Source: Enchytraeus crypticus
Lineage: Eukaryota > Annelida > Clitellata > Enchytraeida > Enchytraeidae
Assembly: GCA_905160935.1 (NCBI GenBank)
Contig: CAJHZI010000461.1
Coordinates: 768,501 to 832,500, forward strand
Reading direction: 5' to 3'
DNA length: 64,000 nucleotides
Of the stretch, positions 52,351 through 64,000 are shown one piece after another; the first letter of the stretch is position 1; each line of letters begins with the position of its first letter. The position numbers and the translations under genes were made by a program. Under the pieces are notes generated by a model that worked only from the letters and a program-made list of their open reading frames with translations, did not search any database and was not told where the DNA came from.

Positions 52351-52484
52351 GATAATGATAATAATTATACGATTGGTAATTGTATTAAGCATTGTTTAAT
52401 TTATGTGTAAATAATAGTTATTGTTCTAATAAAAATATATTAGTCATGTGTAAAAGCTTATCTCTTTCCGCCAAAAGATTTACT

Positions 52485-52670
52485 TATCTTGCCTGAGTAT
52501 TTTTTGATCACCGGACTGGCACTGTTTAGGATCTTTTTCTTTCTCTTCAGCACTTTTTTTCATATCGTTCTAGGGTGAATCGATTTGTAGTGATATGTGA
52601 TAGGAGACGTCCCTGACATCATCCTTGTATGAGGAAACGGACGTTAACCTATTAATTATTAATATTATTA
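52485..52670 (+). mobile_element. CR1/L2-like LINE 3' UTR
   Basis: Same terminus as at 41700-41895: TTGATCACCGGACTGGCACT, GGGTGAATCGATTTGTAGTG and CATCATCCTTGTATGAGGAA. No coding part. Confidence 0.8.
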
Positions 52671-52769
52671 TGCAGAAGACTCTAAATATGGGGTGGTCAA
52701 TTTCGCACTGTCCCCCCCCCCCCCAAGAGGTGGCTTTCTCTGTGTGTAAAGTGCAAGCGTTTAATAATA

Positions 52770-52840
52770 ATAATAATAATAAAGGTTCCTCATCGTCCGT
52801 TTCCTCATCCAGGGATGATGTCAGTAATCATATAATCAAA
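52770..52840 (-). mobile_element. CR1/L2-like LINE 3' tail, opposite orientation
   Basis: (AAT)n, then GTTCCTCATCGTCCGTTTCC and TCATCCAGGGATGATGTCAG; it faces the copy at 52485 tail to tail. Confidence 0.7.
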
Positions 52841-53176
52841 TACATCTAGGCCTTTAATCATATCATATACATCTAGGCCTTTCATTACATCCTACGCTTG
52901 TAGGCCTATGATAATCGACAGAATTACCGAGCGGCTGTTGATGCAGATTTGCTAGCGGTGAGATGCTTTCGCTACATCACGCCGTACATAGCGTGACGCA
53001 TCACCAGCTGAGCGCTGAGCACACGTACAGGTGCACGCGCGCAGTGGTTAACCAAGTCTGCTCGCAATCATATTGATTAGAACCATTTATTAGCCGCTAA
53101 AGTTACTAACAGCTAACTAGTAAATACGTGTATGTATGTGTGCATATACATTTATTCTTTATATACATGTATATAA

Positions 53177-53328
53177 AAAGCTGGTAAAGCTAAGGTTAAC
53201 GTCAGTTTCCTCACTCGAAAGCGATGTCAGTGACGGGCGAGCCCTGGATTTGAACCCCACATCTACTGATCCGCGATCGAGTATCTTACCGACTTCGTCA
53301 TTGGCTCCAGACAATGACGAAGTCGGTA
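53177..53328 (-). mobile_element. SINE-B with fold-back at its head
   Basis: Near full-length minus-strand copy (body 53177-53312). A 16-bp inverted copy of its A-box region (53313-53328) pairs perfectly with 53287-53302 around a 10-nt loop. A TA microsatellite follows. Confidence 0.8.
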
Positions 53329-53339
53329 TATATAATGGC

Positions 53340-53395
<56 letters not shown>

Positions 53396-53502
53396 GTTTG
53401 TGAAGGGATCAACTCGTTAATCGATGGTGTGGTCTTCATGGAGCTAGAAAAGCAGCGAGTAGGTATATGATTATGTACCTTGAACCTGTCGCTTGCAGAA
53501 CA

Positions 53503-53575
<73 letters not shown>
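53340..53575. repeat. (TA)n tracts flanking a SINE-F fragment
   Basis: TA tracts 53340-53392 and 53507-53575. Between them lies a SINE-F 3' part (GTGAAGGGATCAACTCGTTA to GCTTGCAGAACACG). Confidence 0.85.
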
Positions 53576-53577
<2 letters not shown>

Positions 53578-53589
53578 ATATGCAGGGAT

Positions 53590-54042
53590 AATGGGACTAG
53601 AATAGGAGTTACAAATATTTAGGTCATACTATAACAGAGTCTACAGACGATGGGGAAATGCGAGACTAATAAGGAAGATATCAGGAAATTAGAAGCGTTG
53701 GAAATATGGAAATGGGATTGGGGAAGAGTGAAAAAGATTAGTTGGACTCAGAAAGTTACAACTGAGGACGTTCTGGGAAGAGTTAGTACAGATAGACAGT
53801 TGATAAATGCAGTAAGAAATAGGAAGAAGAGTTGGATAGGACACATTCTAAGGGGGGGGGGGGGTGGTTTGCTAAAAGAGGTCATAGAACGTAGAATGGA
53901 AGAAAATAGAGAGACAGACCGAGAATAGGAATGTTAGATGATTTAATGATCCATTCATGTGTGGACACGAAGAGGAAACGGAAGACAGAGAAGAGTGGAA
54001 GCGCTATATGCCATGGACCTGCCAGTTGGCCGTGACAGTGCA

Positions 54043-54043
<1 letters not shown>
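53590..54043 (+). mobile_element. RTE-like LINE, 3' end with internal deletion
   Basis: Translation gives KEDIRKLEALEIW, VTTEDVLGRVSTDRQLINAV, RNRKKSWIGHILRGGG and LLKEVIERRMEENRE, followed by the family terminus that ends GTGCAC and runs into a TA tract at 54044-54078. Confidence 0.85.
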
Positions 54044-54081
<38 letters not shown>

Positions 54082-54109
54082 CGCAACTTCTCCATGACAC
54101 CGTGTTCTA

Positions 54110-54245
54110 TCCGGACTCCGTGTTGTTGATTAATAGACAAACCGTGGACCGTATGATTTGTAAAAGGGGACAAAACACTAAAGTTCAATGCAACGTCAGA
54201 AAGGGCATTCGGTTGGTGAGCGCCTAGACAGACAAAACTGGGTGG
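54110..54245 (+). mobile_element. SINE-A, partial
   Basis: Degraded head, then CAACGTCAGAAAGGGCATTC and GGTTGGTGAGCGCCTAGAC. Confidence 0.6.
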
Positions 54246-54984
54246 GAGAAAATTAAAACTGAAGGGCAGGCCTGACTTCAGTGGCCCCCTTGGCGCCCCT
54301 AGCGCCTTGGGCCCGCTCACCATGACTTCATTCGATCTATAATCAAGTTAATTTTTGCGTTCAGGATATAAAAATATATGTAAGGATTAAAATTCCATTT
54401 TCATTACAATCTAGTCGGCAGTTCGAAACACGCAGTTTTACATACAAATATACCAATCTGATCATAATTTGAATCCGAATCCTAGTATTAATTTATTACA
54501 ATATAATAGACTTATCTCAAAGGATCTACACTGTTGGATATTTTTATGGGTTAAATTGCAATGTTATAGGCCTACACGTGTATTAGCGGCTAGTGTTATT
54601 AATAGAGTATGTGCGCTTCTCAGGAGCAAAGAACTCATAGTATATGACAATGGATTATTCCAAAGAATTCACAATTATAAGATAGCTGCTACAGAATTCT
54701 GGGGATATGGCTAACTATATAGCGAATAATTTCACTTAATCTGTTGGACTACATGGAATACAAATGACACTGTATCAATCTAACATCATTACGTCTATGA
54801 TACTACGTTATATATAATTATGGGGACATCAGTCAGACAATACTGAAAACACGACATTAATGTAGCAATAAGCAATATCAGTCAGGCAATACTGACATCA
54901 AACATATCACACTACATCAGTCTAAATTACGTCATCGGTTAGACAATAATGATACCAAAACAATGTATCAGTTTAGCATCATTA

Positions 54985-55583
54985 TTAGTCAGACAACATT
55001 GATAGCACATCACACTACATCAGCCTAGTATCATCAGTCAGACACACTGATAGCACATCACACTACATCAGTCTAGTCTCATCAGTCAGACACACTGATA
55101 GCACATTACATTACATCAGTCTAGTAACATCAGTCAGACAACATTGATAGCACATCACACTGCATCAGTCTAGTATCATCAGTCAGACAACATTGATAGC
55201 ACATCACACTACATCAGTCTAGTATCATCAGTCAGACAACATTGATAGCACATCACATTACATCAGTCTAGTATCATCAGTCAGACACACTGATAGCACA
55301 TCACACTACATCAGTCTAGTCTCATCAGTCAGACACACTGATAGCACATTACATTACATCAGTCTAGTATCATCAGTCAGACACACTGATAGCACATCAC
55401 ACTACATCAGTCTAGTATCATCAGTCAGACAACATTGATAGCACATCACACTACATCAGTCTAGTATCATCAGTCAGACAACATTGATAGCACATCACAT
55501 TACATCAGTCTAGTATCATCAGTCAGACACACTGATAGCACATCACACTGCATCAGTCTAGTATCATCAGTCAGACACTGGTC
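54985..55583. repeat. 47/49-bp minisatellite, about 12 copies
   Basis: Units contain CATCAGTCTAGTATCATCAG, TCAGACAACATTGATAGCAC (49 bp) or TCAGACACACTGATAGCAC (47 bp). The two unit types alternate in a partly repeated order, which suggests duplication of multi-unit blocks. The last partial unit ends 8 bases before the membrane-protein ATG at 55586. Degenerate copies continue upstream to about 54770. Confidence 0.95.
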
Positions 55584-55585
55584 AC

Positions 55586-56884
55586 ATGGACCCACCACCA
55601 CCTCCAGTATCACCACCGAGCGACTCATCTGCTGCTCAGAATACTCTGGGTGACTTTAGAACAGACATAGCAGCATACATACTGCTAGGACTAGGAGGTC
55701 TCTTGCCTCTCATCTTTCTAACCACTTTGATCATTGTGTATCGGTGTCGTGGTAGCAAGCAGCCACCTCCTCACTCCCTAGCCGGGGAGGGAAGATCACT
55801 GGCGGGACAAGAGAGGCTCCGAGGAGGAGAGCTTGGTAGGATTGACGAGCAGGTGCTGCAGCCAGATAAAGATCCGTATTGGGTGGAGCTCTCTGGTAGT
55901 AAGACAGTTCGCGGCAGTAGAGCAACATTGGAGATCCCACAACAACATCGCGATCAGCTCAATCATGTGTCTAAGGGTGTTCAGAGCGTAGCGAACTCTA
56001 ATGTCTACTTTATCGACAACAACGGGCTCTCTGGAACACTGCCACGAAATCACAAGAGCTCGGTCAGTCCGGCAGGTGTCGCGATGAAGTCTGAGATCAG
56101 AGAGAGGGCGGTGGATGTGGGTTCACTGGAGAACAAGATCAAACCCTCAAGTCACGTGTTCGAGTCCTTCGAAAGTCGAGATATCCGTGGAGAACTGAAT
56201 CAGCACTACGACAGATTTCGCAGAGCTTCAATGGATGAAGTCACAAACGATGTCAACAACGAGACTTCTACATTAGGAACTCTTACGTATGTCAGCGGTA
56301 CAAGAGCAAAGAGTAACGTCGATTTATATAACAGTGAGACTCTAGATATGTATGAATCTTCACAAGACATACGACAATACAACTCGGATACAAGATTAAA
56401 TAGTGACATGGCTTCTAGAGCCAATCCTCTTAGAAGAAACGATCAGTTGGATTATGACAGGTATATCATCAAACAGGAAAAAAATCAGACGAACTATCCA
56501 ACCAGTGATAATCTACTTGGTTCATATACAAACAGAGCTTCATCCGATAGGCACCTGCTCAATGGGACAACAGAAGACTTGCGCAAATACAAAACCACAT
56601 CAGACTTGTATAACACATCTTACGGTTATTCGTATAACAAAGGTGGTGATGGACTGACTGAAGACAGCGCTATGCAAACCTCTGACAGCAGAGTAGTGAT
56701 AGGAGCTGAGGACTCCGCAACATTCACAACACTTAATAGACTGCGTGCTGCATCAGAACAAGCAGACGTAGCAGCTGCTGTCACCAGTGATAAACTATCA
56801 ACCGCTTCATCCTATACCAGTGCCTTTCTGAGTAACTATGTCGACGACTATCCGCAACACAATATTATCATTACGAGACTTTAG
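55586..56884 (+). CDS. Single-pass membrane protein with C-terminal PDZ ligand, unknown family
   Basis: A single-exon frame of 432 residues. There is no signal peptide. A Pro-rich N-terminus (MDPPPPPVSPPSDSS) precedes one hydrophobic helix (about 29-52, AAYILLGLGGLLPLIFLTTL) and RCRGSK, so the short N-terminus is predicted outside and the roughly 380-residue tail inside. The tail is rich in Ser, Asp, Asn and Tyr, with repeated motifs such as VDLYNSETLDMY and SDLYNTSYGYSY, and ends NIIITRL. T-R-L fits a class I PDZ ligand (S/T-x-hydrophobic). An in-frame TAG in the upstream repeat supports this ATG, although a spliced upstream exon cannot be excluded. I do not recognise the family. It may be a receptor or adaptor tail without an ectodomain. 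Confidence 0.8.
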   Translation: MDPPPPPVSPPSDSSAAQNTLGDFRTDIAAYILLGLGGLLPLIFLTTLIIVYRCRGSKQPPPHSLAGEGRSLAGQERLRGGELGRIDEQVLQPDKDPYWVELSGSKTVRGSRATLEIPQQHRDQLNHVSKGVQSVANSNVYFIDNNGLSGTLPRNHKSSVSPAGVAMKSEIRERAVDVGSLENKIKPSSHVFESFESRDIRGELNQHYDRFRRASMDEVTNDVNNETSTLGTLTYVSGTRAKSNVDLYNSETLDMYESSQDIRQYNSDTRLNSDMASRANPLRRNDQLDYDRYIIKQEKNQTNYPTSDNLLGSYTNRASSDRHLLNGTTEDLRKYKTTSDLYNTSYGYSYNKGGDGLTEDSAMQTSDSRVVIGAEDSATFTTLNRLRAASEQADVAAAVTSDKLSTASSYTSAFLSNYVDDYPQHNIIITRL

Positions 56885-56946
56885 ACGTTGGCGATATACT
56901 GCTTCTAGAGGACATTCAATCTTTAGTACAATTTTTGGTGGAAATT

Positions 56947-57117
56947 ATTATAAACTATTAATTCATCATCATCTTCCCTTAAATCCCAGTTTAACTAGGG
57001 TCGGGATACGAATAGACTTGATCCATTCGTTTAAGTTTTTGTAGAAATTTTTGGAGCCTAGGCGCTCACCAACCGAATGCCCTTTCTGACGTTGATTATA
57101 ATTATAAACTATTAATT
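56947..57117 (-). mobile_element. SINE-A, 5'-truncated, with a perfect 17-bp target-site duplication
   Basis: Element 56964-57100, flanked by ATTATAAACTATTAATT on both sides (56947-56963 and 57101-57117). It lies between the convergent membrane-protein and XRCC2 genes. Confidence 0.9.
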
Positions 57118-57478
57118 ACCTGCCATTAATATGTATGTAAATGATATAATGCCTAAATTACACATCATAAGACTTAATGTATACTTCAAATAACGATATC
57201 TCAGTCTTAGTCTAACGTTCTGCCACTTTTCTATATTATAATTATTATGACAAAAATTTATATAGTAGTGTCATGGCTGAAATTGGTCTTCGAGACTCTT
57301 TTACAGAAGGGTCTATGATTAAGAAGACATGTTACTGATATACTTCAAATTATGTGATACTACAGATACAAACGAAAGTGTTAACAAAGTGTTATAAATT
57401 ATTGAAATTACTAAATATATCAGTATATTTTATGACTACACAAGTTTATATTTAAATGATTGCTGCATAAGGCCTACT
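57118..57478. other. Intergenic stretch between convergent genes
   Basis: AT-rich, no recognisable element or coding segment. It should hold the 3' UTR of one or both flanking genes. No AATAAA was seen on the XRCC2 strand close to its stop. Confidence 0.5.
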
Positions 57479-60499
<3,021 letters not shown>

Positions 60500-60676
60500 C
60501 TGTTGCAGTAATAGCATACACACCAATATAGTCCACATTATCCAGTAAATTTCATTATTTTATTTATAGGACAATGAATAATCATATGCATGTGTTTAAA
60601 TATGTACGTACATATGTATATAATATATACAGGATATAGAGAGAAGACATAATAAATATTATATATTATACAGTAT

Positions 60677-60874
60677 ATGACAGAAGTCATTCTTATTTTC
60701 GATGGATGTGGATATCAAAACAGAAACAAGGTTCTTGCCCGTGCCCTTAGTGCCTATGCTAAAGAAAGAAAGATGACTGTGGAGCAGCTAATTCTTGAAC
60801 GAGGTCATACTCCGATGGAGGCTGATTCTGTTCACTTAATGCTAGAGCAGATGTTTGGGAAGGCAAATGTATAA
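60677..60874 (+). pseudogene. Transposon-derived coding fragment
   Basis: 65 residues with LIFDGCGYQNRNKVLARALS, then KMTVEQLILERGHTPMEADS. The DGCGYQNRN and GHT-x-MEADSVH blocks recall mobile-element proteins with a DDE-like domain that are common in invertebrate genomes. The fragment lacks the rest of the protein and ends next to a TA tract. Confidence 0.5.
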
Positions 60875-60884
60875 TATACAATAT

Positions 60885-60887
60885 ACA

Positions 60888-60950
<63 letters not shown>

Positions 60951-60960
60951 TTTTTATATA
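60885..60960. repeat. (TA)n microsatellite
   Basis: TA tract following the transposon-derived fragment. Confidence 0.95.
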
Positions 60961-61019
60961 GTATATAATATACTGGCATATCATATATACAACCATATAT
61001 ACAGTACTATTACATGGCA

Positions 61020-61330
61020 TACCATACAAAGCAAAAGTGAAAAGTGTGAGGATTCAGAAGAATATGATAAAAGAGGGACGTAGGATCTATTAGACCAGGA
61101 AGTCAGGATATTGACACGAAACGATAAGATAAGAAAGAAGATGCAAAGAACATTAGTATAATAGGTAAAGATGGGAAACTGAAGACTGAGCTGGAAGAGC
61201 TAAAAGAAAGATGGAGAGAATAAGTTGAGGACTTGTATGATAAGGATAGGAAGCCAGTTCAAGAAGAGTTTAAACCTGAGAAAGAAAATATAAAAGGTAA
61301 TGTGGATCCTTGGTGAAAGAAGCTTAGAAT
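61020..61330 (+). mobile_element. LINE coding remnant
   Basis: Broken frames include GKDGKLKTELEELKERWRE and EDLYDKDRKPVQEEF, typical of the region before the reverse-transcriptase core in RTE-like elements. Confidence 0.55.
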
Positions 61331-61449
61331 ATGGAAATGACGTTTTTGTTTTTTATGTGCAATTTGCGAATGACTTATACAGGTTTGATTGGATGACGAT
61401 TTTGACTAACTTGTAATATAGTAATATAATCTTTCACATAATTAAAATA

Positions 61450-61556
61450 TTAAAGATACTATAGTAGTCACTTAGGAAGAGGAAGGCAGAAGACAGAGAA
61501 TAGTGGAGGCGTTATATACCATGGACTTTCCAGTAGGCAGTGCACTAAGAGAGAGT
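61450..61556 (+). mobile_element. RTE-like LINE terminus
   Basis: GGAAGAGGAAGGCAGAAGAC, GGAGGCGTTATATACCATGG and CAGTAGGCAGTGCACTAAG, followed by a short GA tract. Confidence 0.7.
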
Positions 61557-62630
61557 AGTCACTTACTTGATCTCCAGTCTCCATGATTACACTTTATTGG
61601 TAATTTGATACATACAGGTCTATTCTATCTTTTGGATTTGAAATATAGATTCATCTACAAATCAACAATATACATGTACATCTCATTGGTGGTAACGACT
61701 ATGAATGTTACCAATCTGCAGATATCAGTTACTGAAAAAGGAGGAAGGGCATCACATATTATCTAGAAGTTAAGTTAAAAAGACTGGACTAAAAGTAGAG
61801 TAGCAAAAAGCATTTAAATCTTGAAAGTAGCATTATTTCATTACAATAGGCCTATTTCTAGGAAATAAATTTCATGTAGTAGTTTAATTAGTTACAATGA
61901 AGCATCACACTTATCCGTGATTTGTCAAATTGAAGGAAAACTGGAGATATAGAAATTTCATAAAGCCCACTCAGTCCAGAATCTATATATTTCTTGGCTA
62001 CAAGAATAATACTTTTATACTTCAATAATACTTTACTGTAATGTAATCAGTAGCTTAAACAATTTAAATGCAGCTCATAGAATTAGTCACACTTATTGAA
62101 TATTGATGTGTTGAATTTGACTAATTGAAGCTGTTTCAAGAGCGACAAAGATTGGGAACCACTACTATTTCAATAAATTTATCCTGCAAATAGATGAAGA
62201 GAACAAGAAAAAAGTTTTGGCAAACACGAAGTGAGACTCCCAGGTATGCTATTTGGTATCGAGTTACTGGGGAAGAGGTTGGTATTAGTCAACCGACAAA
62301 CATTACTCCATGGAGTATTCACAACATCTTCAACTAAAGCCATCATCAGATGAAAGTCTTAGACAAGCATCGTAGTCAGATGACAAGACTGTCGCCAGAT
62401 TGATGTTCCTACACGATTTATCAAAAGAAAATAGATACTTCAATGTGGCTCAGTCGAATACAAGAGGGCTGAACAACTTGGCAAATTACAGATATTATCT
62501 ACAATACTAGACAATCTTGATTAGATGACTGAGGAACTTCATCAGAAACAAAATGGAGCAGCAGTGGCCATTTAAATACTTTGAATGGACATCAGAATAA
62601 GTATGGAGGAAAACTGAAATGTAGAGAACA
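61557..62630. other. Stretch without recognised genes
   Basis: No conserved coding segment and no copy of the repeat families described here. Probably old, decayed transposon sequence. Confidence 0.5.
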
Positions 62631-62634
62631 TCAA

Positions 62635-63426
62635 GGTATGGTTATATAGATAAATAGTATAAATCTACTTAAGATTATGTCTTGCGGAATAGATGGGAAG
62701 TTATAAAAATGGGTAGAAGATTGGTTAAGGGGAAGGAAGCAGAGGGTTATGCTGGGTGAGGCTAAATCAGGTTGGGTGGAGGTAACATCAGGGGTGCCGC
62801 GGGGTTCAGTGTTGGGGCCTATATTCTTTCTGATCTTCATAAATAATATAGATACAGGAATATTGAATATGATCTTAAAGTTTGCTGATGATACAAAACT
62901 ATTTTAAAAAGTTGGTGTAACAGAACAAAGTGACGGTATGGTTCAGGACTTCCATTTGCTAAGTAAGTGGTCCTAAAAATGGGGCTTAAAATAAAATGTG
63001 GACAAGTGTAAGGTTGTTCACTTTAGTAAAAATAATCCTAACACAGAATATGTTGTAAATAATAAGATACTGCAGGTAGTCAGTAAGGAGAAGGATTTAG
63101 GGGTAATATTTAGCCAGGACCTCAAAAGTGAGAAAACAACATTTGTAATGTGGCTGTTAAAGCAGCCAAAAATGCTGGTAAAGCTAATGTTAACGTCAGT
63201 TTCCTCACTCGAAAGCGATGTCAGTGATGGGCGAGGCGAGGATTTGAACCCCGCACTTACTGATCCGCGGTCGAGTACCTTACCGACATTGCCACTGCCT
63301 CCAGCCAAGAGGACCTTAGGACTAATAAAGAGAACATTCAAAAGTAGAGATAAAAGCATTGTTTTAAGATTATATAAATCTTTGATTTGACCTCATCTGA
63401 AGTATTGTATGCCAGTGTTGAGACCA
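62635..63426 (+). mobile_element. Second CR1-like LINE, decayed and interrupted by a SINE-B
   Basis: Frames carry GRKQRVMLGEAKSGWVEVTS, VPRGSVLGPIFFLIFINNID, LKFADDTKLF (catalytic FADD kept), NVDKCKVVHFSKNNPNTEYV and EKDLGVIFSQDLKSE. After the SINE insertion it resumes with RTLGLIKRTFKSRDKSIVLR and LYKSLI. Stops and frameshifts inactivate it. Confidence 0.85.
63170..63306 (-). mobile_element. SINE-B inserted in the CR1-like LINE
   Basis: Minus-strand copy with A-box region AGTGGCAATGTCGG, B-box GGTTCAAATCC and end TTAGCTTTACCAGC. AGCCAA occurs at both junctions, a likely short target-site duplication. Confidence 0.8.
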
Positions 63427-64000
63427 CACTCTCTCTCTTAGTGCACTGCCTACTGGCAGGTCCATGGTACATAACGCCACCACTCTTCTCTGTCTTCCGC
63501 CTTCCTCTTCATTTCCACATATGAGTGGGTCTTTAAATCATCTAACATACCTAATCTCGGCCTGCCTCTGCCTCTTTTTCCTTCCATTCTACCTTCTATG
63601 ACCTCTTTTAATACACCTTCCCCCCTTAGAATGTGTCCTATCCATCTCTTCTTCCTATTTCTTAATACATTCATCAACTGTCTATCTGTGCCAACTCTCT
63701 CCAGGACTTCCTCATTTGTAACCCTTTGAGTCCAGCTATCCTCTCCATTCTTCTCCAAATCCACATTTCCAATGCCTCCAGTTTCCTAATATCTTCCTTC
63801 CTTAAGGTCCATGTTTCACATCCATACAATAGCGTGGTCCAAACCAAAGTTTTCACTATCTTTATCGTTGTGTCTTTCTTTAGACTTTTTGTTAATAGTT
63901 CTTTTCTACTACCAAAGGCCGCTTTTGCTTGTGCAATCCTACTGCATATTTCCGTCTCACATTTCCCATCATCGGTTATAGTATGACCCAAATATTTGAA
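63427..64000 (-). mobile_element. RTE-like LINE, 3' end, runs off the window
   Basis: Minus strand: GHTITDDGKCETEICSRIAQ, VKTLVWTTLLYGCETWTLRK, EDIRKLEALEMWIWRRMERI, then in another frame NRKKRWIGHILRGEGVLKEV and [20 protein letters not shown]. This is the common C-terminal module of endonuclease-reverse transcriptase elements. One frameshift lies near 63720. The element is probably longer beyond 64000. Confidence 0.9.

Larger units (their letters stand above)
51859..54984. other. Repeat-rich intergenic stretch
   Basis: No coding segment found. Holds SINE-A (52246-52350 and 54110-54245), opposed LINE tails (52485-52835), SINE-B with a fold-back (53177-53328), SINE-F (53393-53502), an RTE-like fragment (53590-54043) and several TA tracts. 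The region 54250-54760 shows nothing recognisable. Confidence 0.65.

Noticed and set aside
54985-55583. Regular repeats suggesting a CRISPR-like array; also the 18-, 24- and 46-bp arrays
   Set aside because: Units are directly tandem without unique spacers, and the genome is plainly an animal's.
60500-60538. XRCC2 start codon at 60538
   Set aside because: The extra residues (MWTILVCMLLLQQ) do not resemble XRCC2 and a good acceptor (ctgcaacag) lies at the point where homology begins.

Overview
The window is a piece of an AT-rich nuclear genome from an invertebrate animal. Multi-exon genes with GT-AG introns, a full-length PAR-3 polarity scaffold, an ANKRD46-type protein, the RAD51 paralogue XRCC2, and a dense load of SINEs, LINE 3' ends and microsatellites all point to a metazoan. 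Nothing in the sequence fixes the phylum.

Layout. (1) 1-3791: repeat-rich upstream DNA. (2) 3792-33084, plus strand: a complete par-3 coding region in 19 exons whose splice phases agree at every junction (1,571 codons plus stop). The order is N-terminal oligomerisation domain, PDZ1, PDZ2, PDZ3, aPKC-binding site and a long basic/serine-rich tail. Introns 2 and 3 (3.8 and 6.1 kb) hold most of its repeats. (3) 34780-37396: two minisatellites, then a minus-strand ANKRD46-like gene (ankyrin repeats and a C-terminal membrane helix), tail-to-tail with par-3. (4) 37400-46000: transposon-rich DNA with a hAT-like MITE, two broken CR1/L2-type LINEs and one unassigned short minus-strand exon. (5) 46024-51276, plus strand: a five-exon, ten-finger C2H2 protein with an AT-hook. 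A 24-bp minisatellite fills part of its intron 2. (6) 51300-55580: repeats, ending in a 47/49-bp minisatellite that runs up to a start codon. (7) 55586-56884, plus strand: a single-exon, single-pass membrane protein ending in a class I PDZ ligand. (8) 57479-60499, minus strand: XRCC2, with an Ala/Ser/Thr/Val-rich insertion of about 100 residues. (9) 60600-64000: transposon debris.

Repeat families, named here for convenience. SINE-A has a GTGTTGTGTCCGGG head and a (GAT)n tail. SINE-B and SINE-C are tRNA-derived. Family D is about 175 bp, of unknown type. SINE-E is derived from 5S rRNA. SINE-F is related to SINE-A through the head. Three LINE lineages occur: two CR1/L2-like and one RTE-like. 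Many microsatellites sit exactly at the 3' ends of these elements.

Functional links. PAR-3 is a PDZ scaffold of cell polarity, and the nearby membrane protein has a PDZ-ligand C-terminus. Any partnership between them is speculation. The other genes look like independent neighbours. The most unusual features are a triplicated splice acceptor in par-3, the XRCC2 insertion, the minisatellite abutting the membrane-protein start codon, SINE fold-backs, and a 32-bp hairpin downstream of the zinc-finger gene. No bacterial, viral or CRISPR system is visible.
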